From NCBI GenBank assembly GCA_947479475.1, contig CANJZW010000008.1, forward strand, positions 1 to 64,000: 64,000 nt of DNA. The letters are read 5' to 3'. Below, piece after piece: positions 19,600 to 31,104 of the stretch. How positions within the stretch are numbered: position 1 is the first letter of the stretch; each line of letters begins with the position of its first letter. The notes beneath the pieces were generated by a model. It did not search any database, was not told the DNA's origin, and worked only from the letters and a program-made list of their open reading frames with translations. The stretch is from Chthoniobacteraceae bacterium. Its GTDB lineage: Bacteria > Verrucomicrobiota > Verrucomicrobiia > Chthoniobacterales > Chthoniobacteraceae. The position numbers were made by a program, and so were the translations under genes.

Positions 19600-20715
19600 A
19601 TGAATGCATCACCTAACTCCCATCCGTTCACGACCCCTGTGACGGGGGCTGTTCGAATCGAACGGATTGCTTTTAATGCGTTCCGGATGGCGACGTATTC
19701 GATCTTGGTGGCAGCCACCTTGATCTTCGGGATCATTTTTGTGAAGGGCTCGGAGACGATTTTCCGGCGCGAGTTTCCCTTCATCAATGTCACGTTTTTG
19801 ACGGGCTCTCCGGAGACGCTCCACGTTTTTGAACACGACGGTCAGAAACACGAGTTGGGTGACAAGGCCTTTCGCGCCTATCTCGAGAGCCACGGTAATC
19901 CGCAGGTGGCCGACGAGAATTACGTGTACAGCGCGGGCGGGATCTTCCCGTGCATTGTGGGGACGTTTTTTCTGGTGGTCGGTTCGATGGCGATTGCCCT
20001 GTTTGTGGGTATCAGTGCAGCGGTGTTTTTAAACGAATACAGCAGGGGAGGACCGCTTGTGGAGATGCTGCGGTTGGCTATTTTGAATCTGGCCGGGGTG
20101 CCTTCGATTGTTTTCGGGCTGTTTGGGTTCGGGCTGTTTGTCTTGTTCGCGCCCGTATTTGGTCCGGCACCGGATCCTTCGCATTTTTCGCTATCGCTTG
20201 GGTTCACCTATTTGAACTTTTCGGGCTGGGGTGTGTCCTTGTTGTCGGGCTGGTTTACGCTGGCGTTTATGGTGCTGCCAGTGGTGATCACGGCGAGCGA
20301 GGAAGCTTTGAAGGCCGTGCCGAAGGGTTTTCGCGATGGTTCTTTGGCGCTGGGGGCGACCCAGTGGGAGGCTATTCGAACCAACGTGCTGCCGTATGCG
20401 TTGCCGGGGATTTTGACTTCCTCCATTTTGGGGATCGCCCGTGTGGCCGGGGAGACGGCGCCGATCATGTTCACCGCCGCCTATGTGGTGAGGGATCGTC
20501 TGCCGTGGCAGGTGGAGCATGCGTCGGAAGTTCTTTTTCAAGGTGTGATGGCGTTGCCGTATCACATTTACGTGGTGTCTTCCAAAATTCCTCAAAACGT
20601 CTATACTGAACGGGTTCAGTTCGGCACGGCGTTTGTCTTTCTTTTCTTGGTCCTCTGCATCGCTCTGAGCTCCGTGATTTTGCGGAGCCGGATGCGGGCT
20701 CGTTATCGCTGGTAA
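19600..20715 (+). CDS. pstA: Phosphate ABC transporter permease PstA
   Basis: A 371-residue permease; ATG 19600 lies 4 bp after pstC (the longer open frame to 19561 overlaps pstC). The first helix (residues about 27-50) is separated from the second (about 113-135) by a 60-residue periplasmic loop, bigger than in most PstA. The EAA loop reads [20 protein letters not shown] and the last helices end at RMRARYRW. It forms the channel with PstC. Confidence 0.94.
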   Translation: MNASPNSHPFTTPVTGAVRIERIAFNAFRMATYSILVAATLIFGIIFVKGSETIFRREFPFINVTFLTGSPETLHVFEHDGQKHELGDKAFRAYLESHGNPQVADENYVYSAGGIFPCIVGTFFLVVGSMAIALFVGISAAVFLNEYSRGGPLVEMLRLAILNLAGVPSIVFGLFGFGLFVLFAPVFGPAPDPSHFSLSLGFTYLNFSGWGVSLLSGWFTLAFMVLPVVITASEEALKAVPKGFRDGSLALGATQWEAIRTNVLPYALPGILTSSILGIARVAGETAPIMFTAAYVVRDRLPWQVEHASEVLFQGVMALPYHIYVVSSKIPQNVYTERVQFGTAFVFLFLVLCIALSSVILRSRMRARYRW

Positions 20716-20716
20716 T

Positions 20717-21568
20717 ATGAGTGTCGAACTTGCAACCCCAACTGTTTCAAAAGTGAATCCCGAGCCTTCCCCGAGCCCAAAAACTCCTGCGTCTGCCCAA
20801 CCGGCGCCGCCTTCAACGATGATCGAGGTGGAGCACCTGGATTTTTTCTATGGGAAGGCGCAGGCTCTTCACGGCGTTTCCCTAAAGGTGCAGGCCAAAC
20901 AGGTCACCGCTTTTATCGGGCCCTCGGGCTGTGGTAAAAGCACCTTGCTGCGCTGCTTTAACCGGATGAACGATCTGATTGAAGGAACGAGGATTGGAGG
21001 AGGGAGCATCCGGATCCAGGGCGTGGATATTTACGATCCGTCGGTGGATGTGATCGCTCTGCGGCGGCAGGTTGGGATGGTTTTCCAGAAATCCAACCCG
21101 TTTCCCAAAAGCATCTACCAGAATATTTCTTACGGGCTGGAGTTGCAGGGGGTGCGGGACAAGTCGCGCTTGGACGCCGTGGTGGAGAAAAGCCTGCGTG
21201 GCGCGGCGCTTTGGGACGAGGTGAAGGACCGGTTGCACACCAGCGCCCTCGGGCTTTCTGGCGGCCAGCAGCAGCGTCTCTGTATTGCGCGGGCCATTGC
21301 GGTGGAACCGGCGGTGATCTTGATGGACGAACCGTGTTCGGCGCTGGACCCGATCGCGACAAGCAAGGTGGAGGAGTTGATTCAGGTGCTTAAAAAGGAT
21401 TTCACCATCGTGATCGTCACCCACAGCATGCAGCAGGCCGGGCGTTGCTCGGACCGCACGGCTTTCTTCTATCTTGGAAAATTGATTGAGATGGACGCCA
21501 CGCAAAAAATCTTCACCAAGCCCGCTCATCAACAGACGGAAGATTACATCACGGGGCGCTTCGGTTGA
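20717..21568 (+). CDS. pstB: Phosphate ABC transporter ATP-binding protein PstB
   Basis: A 283-residue ATPase. An N-terminal Pro/Ser-rich leader of about 35 residues precedes the canonical domain: Walker [10 protein letters not shown], the PstB-specific insertion with [20 protein letters not shown], signature [19 protein letters not shown], Walker [15 protein letters not shown], and switch His in [12 protein letters not shown]. It overlaps or abuts pstA (start 1 bp after the pstA stop). Confidence 0.97.
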   Translation: MSVELATPTVSKVNPEPSPSPKTPASAQPAPPSTMIEVEHLDFFYGKAQALHGVSLKVQAKQVTAFIGPSGCGKSTLLRCFNRMNDLIEGTRIGGGSIRIQGVDIYDPSVDVIALRRQVGMVFQKSNPFPKSIYQNISYGLELQGVRDKSRLDAVVEKSLRGAALWDEVKDRLHTSALGLSGGQQQRLCIARAIAVEPAVILMDEPCSALDPIATSKVEELIQVLKKDFTIVIVTHSMQQAGRCSDRTAFFYLGKLIEMDATQKIFTKPAHQQTEDYITGRFG

Positions 21569-21620
21569 GCCGAGTTCACCCCCCCCACAAGCCGCAAAAA
21601 CTTTGAAAGCACTTTAAAAT

Positions 21621-22286
21621 ATGAGTCTGTACTGGGAACAAAATTTGCAAGTCATTCGCGAGCAACTGCTCATGATGGGCAGCCTTGTGGAACGCAATTT
21701 GGGCCAGAGTGCGCGTGCGCTCATGGAACGGGACGACACCCTCGCCGACTTGGTGGAGGAGGAAGATTCCGAAGTGGACGAGTTGGAGAAACGGATCGAC
21801 GAACTCGTCATCACGTACATCTCCACGCACGGTCCGATGGCCCGGGACTGCCGTTTTCTGATCACCGCTTCGAAGATTTCCAGCGAACTGGAACGCATCG
21901 CCGATCAGGCGACTACCATTGCTCGCCGTGCGCGCGATCTCAATAGACACGCACCGCTGAATTCGCTTTCCAATATACCTGTGATGGTTGAAGAGGTGCA
22001 GGAGATGCTGCGCCAGAGCATCAAAGCGTTTGTGGACCGGGACACGGATCTTGCGCTCGAGGTGATTGGCCGCGATAAACTCGTCGACGTCGAATACAAA
22101 GAGACCGCGCGGGATGTGGAAGCCGCGATTATTTCGAACCCAGAAACAACGGGGCGTGAATTGCATTTGCTCACCGTGGCGAAGGCGCTGGAAAGGGCAG
22201 GGGACCACGCGACGAACATCGCGGAAGAGGTGTTTTACCTCTACAAAGGGCAGGACATCCGCCACGTAAAACTCACCTCGCTGTAG
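21621..22286 (+). CDS. phoU: Phosphate signalling protein PhoU
   Basis: A 221-residue all-helical protein made of two PhoU three-helix repeats with their metal-binding motifs (EEDSEVDELEKRIDE and the ERIADQATTIARRARDL helix; second repeat ERAGDHATNIAEEVFYLYKG). PhoU reports transporter state to the PhoR kinase; neither phoR nor phoB is in the window. Last gene of the pst cluster, convergent with the following DUF1552 gene. Confidence 0.95.
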   Translation: MSLYWEQNLQVIREQLLMMGSLVERNLGQSARALMERDDTLADLVEEEDSEVDELEKRIDELVITYISTHGPMARDCRFLITASKISSELERIADQATTIARRARDLNRHAPLNSLSNIPVMVEEVQEMLRQSIKAFVDRDTDLALEVIGRDKLVDVEYKETARDVEAAIISNPETTGRELHLLTVAKALERAGDHATNIAEEVFYLYKGQDIRHVKLTSL

Positions 22287-22493
22287 CGGGGTAAGACGCG
22301 GTCTTGGAGGGGCCGCTGACAGGAAGGACAGTAAAGGCAGTGGCTGGCTCTTTGCCCACGCCATTTTGCCAGGGCGGGATTTTCTGGGCGAACCTGGAAA
22401 GGTGCTGTGGAGAGAAAGGCGTCTACAAGTTCACCCGTGAACTTTGACGGCGAAGTTTTAGCCTCGGTTTCGCGCCAGTGCGCCGCCAGTAGG

Positions 22494-23789
22494 TTAGACG
22501 GCCATCTCCTTGAGGACGCCTGTGCTGTCGCCGTGGCGTTCCGCCTCTACTCCGACGCCACGCAGCAGCGTGAGCCACAGGTTGCAGAGCGGTGTGTTCT
22601 TTTGGGCGACCACATGGTGGCCGAGTTTGATCCCGGCGCCGCCTCCGGCGACCACCGTGGGGCAGTTGTCGAGATTGTGGACGGTGCGCAGGTTACTGCC
22701 GTAGACCACGCAGGTGTGATCGAGGAGGCTGCTTCCATCGGTTTCCTGGACGAATTTCAGGCGGTCGAGCAGACCGGCGAAGAGCTCGCTCTGGGCGCGG
22801 TCGCGCGCTTGGGAGGCCAGCATCCGCTCGCCGGGGGCGTAGTGGCTCATGTCGTGCAGCGCGACTTTGGCGCCGATGCTCTTGGTGAAGGCTTCTGCGG
22901 GTTGGCGGTAGGTGAACACGCGTGTGCTGTCTGTCTGGAAAGCTGCCACCATCAGGTCGTACATGAGTTTGACCTCTTCCTTGCCGTGGAGGTTCGCCGC
23001 GGGTTCGCCGATGGGTGCTTTGGGTTTTGTGACTCCAAGCCATTGTTCATCCCTGGCGATACGTGTTTCGATTTCACGGATGCTCTGGAAATACTCGTTG
23101 ATCTTGTCGTTGTCGTTTTTGGTTAGGCCGCGCTGGAGTTGCTTGGCGTCGGAGAGTACGGCGTCGAGGACGCTTCGTTCCTGGGCGAGCAGGGCCTGGC
23201 GTTGTGCCAGTGGCATGGGTTCTTCGGAGAACATCTTGTGGAACAACTGGGCGGGTGAATTCAGCCCCGCCACCGGTTTGCCTCCTGCGTCCCAGGAGAG
23301 CGAGAGGCCCGGTCCGTGGCCCTGATGGTGCGCCACTAGGTCCGGGTCGCCGCCATTGAGCTGGATAGAGCTGAAGCGGGTATCCTGCCCGAGTTTCGCC
23401 ACGGCCGCTTGATCGGCGGAGATGGTGTTGTGGAAGCTCTGGCCCGGTTCAGAAAAGCGGTTGGCGCCCGTGAGCCAGAAGGTGCTCCCCCAGTGCGCGT
23501 CCTGTGAGTACTGGTTGGACAACCCCTGGATGACGCTGAAATCCTTTTGGTGGCGGGCCAGCGGAGCGAGGCCCTCGGGCAGCGTGTATTCCGCGCCGAT
23601 CTGTTTGACATCTGGAAACCATGTTTCCTGGGTCACTCCGAAACCAAAGCCCAGGAAGATCATCCGCTTTGGACGGCTGACCGCTTTCTCAGCGGTGAAG
23701 GCGCGGAACCCGAGGGATTCAAGCGCCGGCAGGGCGATGACAGAACCTGCGGCACGGAGGAAATGACGGCGGGAAAGGCTGGTGTTCAT
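22494..23789 (-). CDS. DUF1552 family protein, Tat-exported (copy 2)
   Basis: 431 residues from ATG 23789, the same length as copy 1. The Tat signal is LSRRHFLRAAGSVIALPAL. The body is collinear with copy 1 (PKRMIFLGFGFGVTQETWFP; C-terminal RHGDSTGVLKEMAV). An open frame runs on to 23960 but has no signal in front. It is 28 bp downstream of the second DUF1592-type cytochrome. The two pairs look like an old duplication: order, spacing and length are conserved while the sequences have diverged. Confidence 0.9.
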   Translation of the reverse strand: MNTSLSRRHFLRAAGSVIALPALESLGFRAFTAEKAVSRPKRMIFLGFGFGVTQETWFPDVKQIGAEYTLPEGLAPLARHQKDFSVIQGLSNQYSQDAHWGSTFWLTGANRFSEPGQSFHNTISADQAAVAKLGQDTRFSSIQLNGGDPDLVAHHQGHGPGLSLSWDAGGKPVAGLNSPAQLFHKMFSEEPMPLAQRQALLAQERSVLDAVLSDAKQLQRGLTKNDNDKINEYFQSIREIETRIARDEQWLGVTKPKAPIGEPAANLHGKEEVKLMYDLMVAAFQTDSTRVFTYRQPAEAFTKSIGAKVALHDMSHYAPGERMLASQARDRAQSELFAGLLDRLKFVQETDGSSLLDHTCVVYGSNLRTVHNLDNCPTVVAGGGAGIKLGHHVVAQKNTPLCNLWLTLLRGVGVEAERHGDSTGVLKEMAV

Positions 23790-23817
23790 GAGAGGAAGGG
23801 CACTGTGAGGGGGGGCA

Positions 23818-26535
23818 CTATTTGGAATGGAATTCCTTGCTGGCAACGAGGGCGTGGATGAATTCGGGGAGCGCAAAGTCCTTTTGAGAGGCGCTTGCGA
23901 GAACATTGGCTGCGAGTGGTTCGTCGGAGAAACCAAAGGGGCGGCCCAGGCCGAACTCAATCAGAGCTTCGGTAAACCCGCGCGCAAAACGCTCTGGTTT
24001 GGCTGCAACTAAATCGCGCATCTCAAAGAAGTCCCGGAAGGCCGGGCCTTTGAAAAAGGCCCCGGATGGGTCGATGTTTTGGTTTTGTTTTGGAACATCG
24101 GGGCGCAAATCGACGGTGCGCCACTTGCCTACGGCGTCGAAGTTTTCGAGCCCGAATCCGATGGGGTCGATCTTGCGGTGGCACTGAGCGCACTGGGCGT
24201 CCTCCTGATGCTGGGCGATCCGTTCGCGGGTGGTCAGCGGTTTGCCGGCGAGTCGGTTGAGTTGCGGCACGTTGGCTGGCGCGGGCGGGGGCGGCTCGTG
24301 CAGGAGTTTGCGCAAGACCCAGGCGCCCCGTTCCACGGGACTGGTCTGCTCGCCATTGCTGCCCATGGCGAGGATCGCAGCCATACCCAGCAAGCCTCCA
24401 CGCGGGGAATCCGCTGGCAGCGCGACTTCGCGGAACTCGTCCCCGAAGACTCCGGGGATCTTGTAGTAGTTGGCGAGCAGGCCGTTGATGAATGCGAAAT
24501 CCGACTTGAGGAGCTTGGTGAGGCTGCCGCGTTTTTTGAGCAGGTAGGCGAACGTCTCGATCACTTCGTCCCGGGAGGCGGCTTTCGTGGGCAGGTCGTA
24601 GTCGGGGTAGAGCTTTGTATTGAACTGGAAAAAGTCTAGGCGCGAGAGGCCGAGCCACTGGAGGACAAACGGCTTGATGAAACGCACGCAACGTGGGTCG
24701 GCGAGAAGGCGTTCTACCTGCTGGGCGAGCATCGCGGGCTTTTGGAGCTCGCCCTTCTTGGCAAGCGCCAGAAGTTCGGCGTCCGGCGGCGTGCTCCAGA
24801 GGAAGAAGGACAGGCGCGTCGCCAGTTCCAGGTCCGTGAGCTGCCGGGTTTTTCCGTCCTCGGCCGGTTCGGTAAGGTAAAGGAAGCTGGGTGAGGCAAG
24901 CACAAGGGTGAGCGGTTCCTTGAGGGCTTCCAGAGGGGCGTCCCCCGCCGTGACTCGCAAGTGATAGAGCTTGCAAAGTTTATCGAGAAACTCCGTGGGG
25001 ATCGGGCGTCCGCGCAGGGCGCGCGAGGCGAAGTCCGAGAGGAAGCGGCGTGCTCCGGCATCGTCGGGCTGGAACTGTTCGATCTGGGTTTGGAGGGCGC
25101 TCAAGATTTGGGCGACATGGGGAGGGACAAACGGTCCTTCAACCTCCACCCAATCCACCCAGACGGCGTAATCGGGCCCGATCTTGTTTTCTTGAAAGCC
25201 GGCTCTGAAGAGTTGTCCGGCAGGCCCCATTCCGTCGGCGTTGCCGAGGATCGCTTTTTCCGCGAACTTGAAACGCCGCCCGCCCTCCGCATCGATATGT
25301 ATTGGGATTTCCAGGATCTGAGGCGTCTCCATTGTGCCTGTCACCTGGTGGGTATTGAGGACCTGGCTGGACGGGTAGTCGGAGAGGAAGTCCACAAAGC
25401 GCCTGTCCACGGGGCCTTCCTCGGTGCACGCGAGCCGGGCGCGGACCGTGTATTCGCCGGCGGGCCATTCCTTGGGCACTGGGACGCTCACCCAACGGTG
25501 GTTGAGATTCGCCACCCCGAGGTAAGTTCCTGTCTTGGCTTTGGGTTGGGTGAGATAGTCCGCGGCCTGGGGAATGTAGTTCTCCCAGCGGCCGTTCATC
25601 ATGTTGGCATCGATTGCATCGGGAAATCCGAAGTCCTTGGGCGAAGGGGCGCCTTGGATCTTTTCCCAATTGAGGTAGAATTTTTCGGATTGGTCTTTGT
25701 GTTTTTCGCGCAGTTCCTGGGCGATTTTTGCGTTCTCCGGCAAACGCGCGGCAGCGTCGACCTGCCGCGTCCATTTGGTGTGCCGTTTGCGAATGCTCAC
25801 AAACTCCGCCATCGAGCGTTCTATCATCGGGATTGTTTCGGCCTCGGCTTCGAAATGGGCTTTGTGAACTTCGGTCTTGGCCATCGCCGCTTTGAAGCTC
25901 TGGTCCAGAGCCTTCCGTCCGAGCTGGCGGTAAAGAAGAAACTGGTCGGCGGACATGAAGAGGGCGGAGCCCACGGTGTCGAAGTTCTCGCCGCCGCCGT
26001 CGGAGGGCAGGGTGGCCACGTCTGTTTCGACGCCGAGCAATTCACGGAGGGTGTTCTGGTATTCGCGCCGGTTGAGCCGCCGCACGGTGATGTTGCCGCC
26101 CTGGTCGGAGAGGGCCTTCCGGGCGGTCACCATGGTTTGGGAAAGGGCGTCCAGAAAATCGGCTTTTGCGTTGTTCTCGGGCTGCTTGGCGTCCTCCGGA
26201 GGCATCTCCCCGGAGTTGATCGAGTTCAAAATTTTGGCCCAGCGGTCCGCCTGTTTCAGCGTGTCCACGCTCAGGGAAATGTCGTCCAGCCTGAGTTTTC
26301 CCTTTTGTTTCTCGGGGCCGTGGCACTTGGTGCAGTAACTTTCAAAAAAAGCCCGGTGCTGGGTGGGTAATTCGGCCCGGAGCGGTGTGGCAGGCTCTGT
26401 GGAGGCTTTGGAGGCTGTTGCGGCCTGCGCGGGAAAGGAGGCGGTCGCCGACAGGGCGGCGAGGGCGGCCCATAAGCCCCCCTGAATGCGCGAAAAAAAA
26501 CCAAACTTGGGAAGATTAAGCAGCCACGGATTCAT
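23818..26535 (-). CDS. DUF1592/DUF1588-type planctomycete cytochrome (copy 2)
   Basis: A 905-residue secreted protein with the same domain order as the copy at 2344-5037. An N-terminal signal region (IQGGLWAALAALSATASFPA) is followed by heme motif CTKCHGPEKQKGK, DUF1587 ([17 protein letters not shown]), a beta-rich middle, DUF1595, DUF1592 (ELATRLSFFLWSTPPDAELL), DUF1588 with [19 protein letters not shown], and DUF1585. The start ATG 26535 gives 21 residues before the hydrophobic segment; no better start is visible. Co-transcribed with the downstream DUF1552 gene. Confidence 0.9.
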   Translation of the reverse strand: MNPWLLNLPKFGFFSRIQGGLWAALAALSATASFPAQAATASKASTEPATPLRAELPTQHRAFFESYCTKCHGPEKQKGKLRLDDISLSVDTLKQADRWAKILNSINSGEMPPEDAKQPENNAKADFLDALSQTMVTARKALSDQGGNITVRRLNRREYQNTLRELLGVETDVATLPSDGGGENFDTVGSALFMSADQFLLYRQLGRKALDQSFKAAMAKTEVHKAHFEAEAETIPMIERSMAEFVSIRKRHTKWTRQVDAAARLPENAKIAQELREKHKDQSEKFYLNWEKIQGAPSPKDFGFPDAIDANMMNGRWENYIPQAADYLTQPKAKTGTYLGVANLNHRWVSVPVPKEWPAGEYTVRARLACTEEGPVDRRFVDFLSDYPSSQVLNTHQVTGTMETPQILEIPIHIDAEGGRRFKFAEKAILGNADGMGPAGQLFRAGFQENKIGPDYAVWVDWVEVEGPFVPPHVAQILSALQTQIEQFQPDDAGARRFLSDFASRALRGRPIPTEFLDKLCKLYHLRVTAGDAPLEALKEPLTLVLASPSFLYLTEPAEDGKTRQLTDLELATRLSFFLWSTPPDAELLALAKKGELQKPAMLAQQVERLLADPRCVRFIKPFVLQWLGLSRLDFFQFNTKLYPDYDLPTKAASRDEVIETFAYLLKKRGSLTKLLKSDFAFINGLLANYYKIPGVFGDEFREVALPADSPRGGLLGMAAILAMGSNGEQTSPVERGAWVLRKLLHEPPPPAPANVPQLNRLAGKPLTTRERIAQHQEDAQCAQCHRKIDPIGFGLENFDAVGKWRTVDLRPDVPKQNQNIDPSGAFFKGPAFRDFFEMRDLVAAKPERFARGFTEALIEFGLGRPFGFSDEPLAANVLASASQKDFALPEFIHALVASKEFHSK

Positions 26536-26643
26536 GATTATCAGGATGACGGCGCACCAACTAATGGAAATCTTTTCAACGGCCGTTTCTTGGGGGGAAT
26601 CGCGCTTGAAAGGCCGGTTTACACAGAGGCGGGCGTTCGAGCC

Positions 26644-28086
26644 CTATCCGGTGATGTTCAATTCCTTGATGATCCCAAAAATTTCCATCCGCTTGCGCAG
26701 TGTGGCTCTTGTGATCCCCAGAAGCTTGGCGGCCCGCACTTGATTGCCGCCCGTCGCGCGCATCGCGTAGAGCGTAAATTCCCGTTCCAACCACGGCAGC
26801 AGCTGCACCGTTGGGTCGACTTGCGCCGCCTTGATGAGCGCATCGATGGCCATTTCTTTGGTTACCACTTCCGCCAGGCTGTTGTTGGAGGAAGGGTCGT
26901 CCATGGCGATCGCACCCAGCCCAAGGGGGATGTCTTTTGGCAGAAGAACGTCCGATGAGGCAAATACGCAGGCCCGCTGGATCGTGTTCTCCAGCTCCCG
27001 CACATTGCCCGGCCAGTTGTGGCTTTCGAGCACCTTGATCGCGTCCTCGGAGATCTTCAGGCGCGGCAGGCGCTGGCGGGCGGCGACCTTTTGTAAAAAA
27101 TACTCCGCCAAAAGACGCACATCCTCCAAACGCTGGCGCAGAGGCGGGAGCTGAATGCGCACGACGTTGAGGCGGTAGAAAAGGTCTTCGCGGAATTTTT
27201 TCTCTGCCACCTCCTGCTCGAGGTTTTTGTTGGTCGCCGCAATGATCCGGACGTCCCCCTTGAGCGACGTTGAGCCGCCCACGCGCGTGTATTCGCCGTC
27301 TTGAAGGACGCGGAGGATCTTGCTCTGGAGCTGGATGGGCATGTCGCCGATCTCGTCTAAAAAGAGGGTGCCACCGTTGCTCTGTTCGAAGCGGCCGGCG
27401 CGCTGGCTCACGGCGCCTGTGAACGCCCCTTTTTCGTGGCCGAAAAGTTCGCTCTCCAGCAGTTGCTCGGGGATGGCGGCGCAATTGATGGCGACGAAGT
27501 TCTTTCCGTTGCGCTGCGAATAGGTGTGGATCGCCCGGGCCACGAGCTCTTTGCCCGAACCGCTTTCTCCGGTGATCATCACGGGAGCGTCCGACATGGA
27601 GACGCGCCCGACCATTTTGAAGACCTGCGCCATCGCCTCGGATTTTCCCACCAGAGAGTCTTGGTGTTCCTCGACGGTGAGCTGCGGTTTGGCGGAAGTC
27701 GCCGCACGCATCTCGGCCTGTGCCTTGAGGGCGGCGTCCATGACGGCCTTGAGGGTGAAGGGCAGGGTTTCTTTGCGGACGAAATCAAACGCCCCAAGCC
27801 GCATGGACTCAATCACGGCCTGCGTCGTCCCAAACGCGCTGGTGAGGACGATGATCGCGTTGGGGGCGCGCTGGCGGATGCGGCCCAGCAGCTCCATGCC
27901 TCCAAAGGGAGAGAGGTGGGTTTCCGCCATGAGCACGTCCGGCTTTTCCTTGAGGAAAATGCGGAAAGCCTCCTCCGAATCCGAGGTGGTGATCACCTGC
28001 GTGGTGGGAGAGGTAAGCTGATGGGAGGTCCAGGCCAGAAAGTCGGGGTCTGGATCGGCGATGAGGAGTGTCTGAATACGTGCCAT
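26644..28086 (-). CDS. NtrC-family sigma-54 activator with Asp-to-Glu change at the phosphorylation site
   Basis: A 480-residue regulator: receiver domain (1-125), AAA+ sigma-54 interaction domain (about 140-380) and Fis-type DNA-binding domain. The AAA+ part has Walker A GESGSGKE, the sigma-54-contacting GAFTGAV loop, and an R-finger region. The C-terminus has the helix-turn-helix [20 protein letters not shown]. In the receiver the acidic pocket (Asp11, Asp13), Thr82 and Lys105 are kept, but the phospho-acceptor position is Glu55 ([14 protein letters not shown]). In NtrC the equivalent Asp-to-Glu mutant is partly active without phosphorylation. It is 3 bp after uppS, with no histidine kinase nearby. 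Confidence 0.92.
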   Translation of the reverse strand: MARIQTLLIADPDPDFLAWTSHQLTSPTTQVITTSDSEEAFRIFLKEKPDVLMAETHLSPFGGMELLGRIRQRAPNAIIVLTSAFGTTQAVIESMRLGAFDFVRKETLPFTLKAVMDAALKAQAEMRAATSAKPQLTVEEHQDSLVGKSEAMAQVFKMVGRVSMSDAPVMITGESGSGKELVARAIHTYSQRNGKNFVAINCAAIPEQLLESELFGHEKGAFTGAVSQRAGRFEQSNGGTLFLDEIGDMPIQLQSKILRVLQDGEYTRVGGSTSLKGDVRIIAATNKNLEQEVAEKKFREDLFYRLNVVRIQLPPLRQRLEDVRLLAEYFLQKVAARQRLPRLKISEDAIKVLESHNWPGNVRELENTIQRACVFASSDVLLPKDIPLGLGAIAMDDPSSNNSLAEVVTKEMAIDALIKAAQVDPTVQLLPWLEREFTLYAMRATGGNQVRAAKLLGITRATLRKRMEIFGIIKELNITG

Positions 28087-28089
28087 TGT

Positions 28090-28842
28090 TTAGATTCCGC
28101 CAAAGCGGCGCTTTCGCCGGTGGAAGTCGCGGACTGCTTCTACGAGGTCTTCCCGGCCGAAGTCCGGCCAGCATTTGGGGGTCACATACAACTCAGTGTA
28201 ACTGAGCTGCCACAGCAGAAAGTTTGAGAGGCGCATTTCGCCGGAGGTGCGGATGAGCAGGTCCGGGTCGGGCCAATCACAGGTATAGAGATGGCGCTGC
28301 AGGTGGGCCTGGGTGAAGTCTTCCGGGCGCAACGTCCCTTCGGCTACCTCCTTGCACACCGAGCGTACCGCGTCTTCGAGCTCCGCTCGGCCGCTGTAAT
28401 TGATGGCCAGCACCAGGTTCATTCCCGTGTTGGTCGAGGTGCGGGCAATGGTTTTTTCCAGTGCCTCGCGTGCGGAGGGCGGCAGTTCATGCATGCGCCC
28501 GATCGCCCGGAGGCGGATGTTGTTGGCCAGCAGGGTGGGGAGTTCTGCCGCCAGAAAGTGCTCCAGCAAACCAAACAGCGCATGCACCTCGGCGGCGGGG
28601 CGCTTCCAGTTTTCAGTGGAAAAGGCGTACACCGTCAGGCAGCCGACGCCGATTTCGCAGCACGTCTCGGTGACCGTGCGAAGGGCCGCCGCGCCGTTTT
28701 CATGGCCCGTCACCCTTGGCAAGCCGCGTTGAGCCGCCCAACGCCCATTGCCATCCATGATGATGGCAATGTGCCGTGGTGGCGGCGGGTTGGTTCCAAG
28801 ATCCCGGGGTGGGTCCAGAAGTTCGCGACTCGGAGCAATCAT
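28090..28842 (-). CDS. uppS: Isoprenyl transferase, undecaprenyl-diphosphate synthase
   Basis: A 250-residue cis-prenyltransferase that makes the C55 lipid carrier for peptidoglycan. Signature blocks are HIAIIMDGNGRWAAQRGLPR (catalytic Asp of MDGNGRWA), LTVYAFSTENWKRP and the C-terminal DLLIRTSGEMRLSNFLLWQ. A Pro-rich 23-residue N-terminal leader precedes the core. It follows purA by 49 bp and precedes the sigma-54 activator by 3 bp, all on the minus strand. Confidence 0.96.
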   Translation of the reverse strand: MIAPSRELLDPPRDLGTNPPPPRHIAIIMDGNGRWAAQRGLPRVTGHENGAAALRTVTETCCEIGVGCLTVYAFSTENWKRPAAEVHALFGLLEHFLAAELPTLLANNIRLRAIGRMHELPPSAREALEKTIARTSTNTGMNLVLAINYSGRAELEDAVRSVCKEVAEGTLRPEDFTQAHLQRHLYTCDWPDPDLLIRTSGEMRLSNFLLWQLSYTELYVTPKCWPDFGREDLVEAVRDFHRRKRRFGGI

Positions 28843-28891
28843 GCGTTGACTGCGGAGACTACCACGGCACTGCCACTTTGCCTTCTTCCTT

Positions 28892-30656
<1,765 letters not shown>

Positions 30657-30717
30657 TTTGATCAGGACGGAAGGACTGGTTTGCCTTGGAGGCAAAATTA
30701 AGCTAACCAATGAAGTC

Positions 30718-31086
30718 ATGTCCAACGGCGCCCTCCTCATCATTCTCAAATCCGTGGTGGGGTTGGGGATCCTCAATGTCTGGATCCTTCGTTTCAACAA
30801 AGCGACGCCGTATCGTGGTGGCAACGCCCGAACGATGCCAGAGGAATTTGCGGCCTACGGTCTGCCCGTCTGGCTCACCTACGTGGTCGGCGCGCTCAAG
30901 GTTCTTTCTGCTTTGTGGCTGCTTGGCGGGATTTGGGCGCCTTTGCCCGCAGCCGCGGCTGCGACCGTCCTGTGTTTGCTCATGGTGGGCGCGCTTCTGA
31001 TGCACGTCAAAGTGCGCGACCCTTTGTTGCGGTACGTTCCCGCCGCATTGATGCTCGCCCTGAACCTCGCGATTTTGCAGGGCTAA
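30718..31086 (+). CDS. DoxX-like small membrane protein (plus-strand member)
   Basis: A 122-residue four-helix membrane protein starting MSNGALLIILKSVVGLGILN, with the DoxX-like loop (MPEEFAAYGLPVWLTYVVGA) and second-half helices (AAAAATVLCLLMVGALLMHV). It is diverged from, but built like, the minus-strand neighbour, so the two probably arose by inverted duplication or form heteromers under a shared control region (30657-30717). Confidence 0.7.
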   Translation: MSNGALLIILKSVVGLGILNVWILRFNKATPYRGGNARTMPEEFAAYGLPVWLTYVVGALKVLSALWLLGGIWAPLPAAAAATVLCLLMVGALLMHVKVRDPLLRYVPAALMLALNLAILQG

Positions 31087-31104
31087 CTTGCCTGTTGCCG
31101 CGGC

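Noticed and set aside
24961-26370. 469-codon plus-strand open frame opposite the second DUF1592 gene
   Set aside because: It is a GC-skewed shadow of a clearly coding minus-strand gene.
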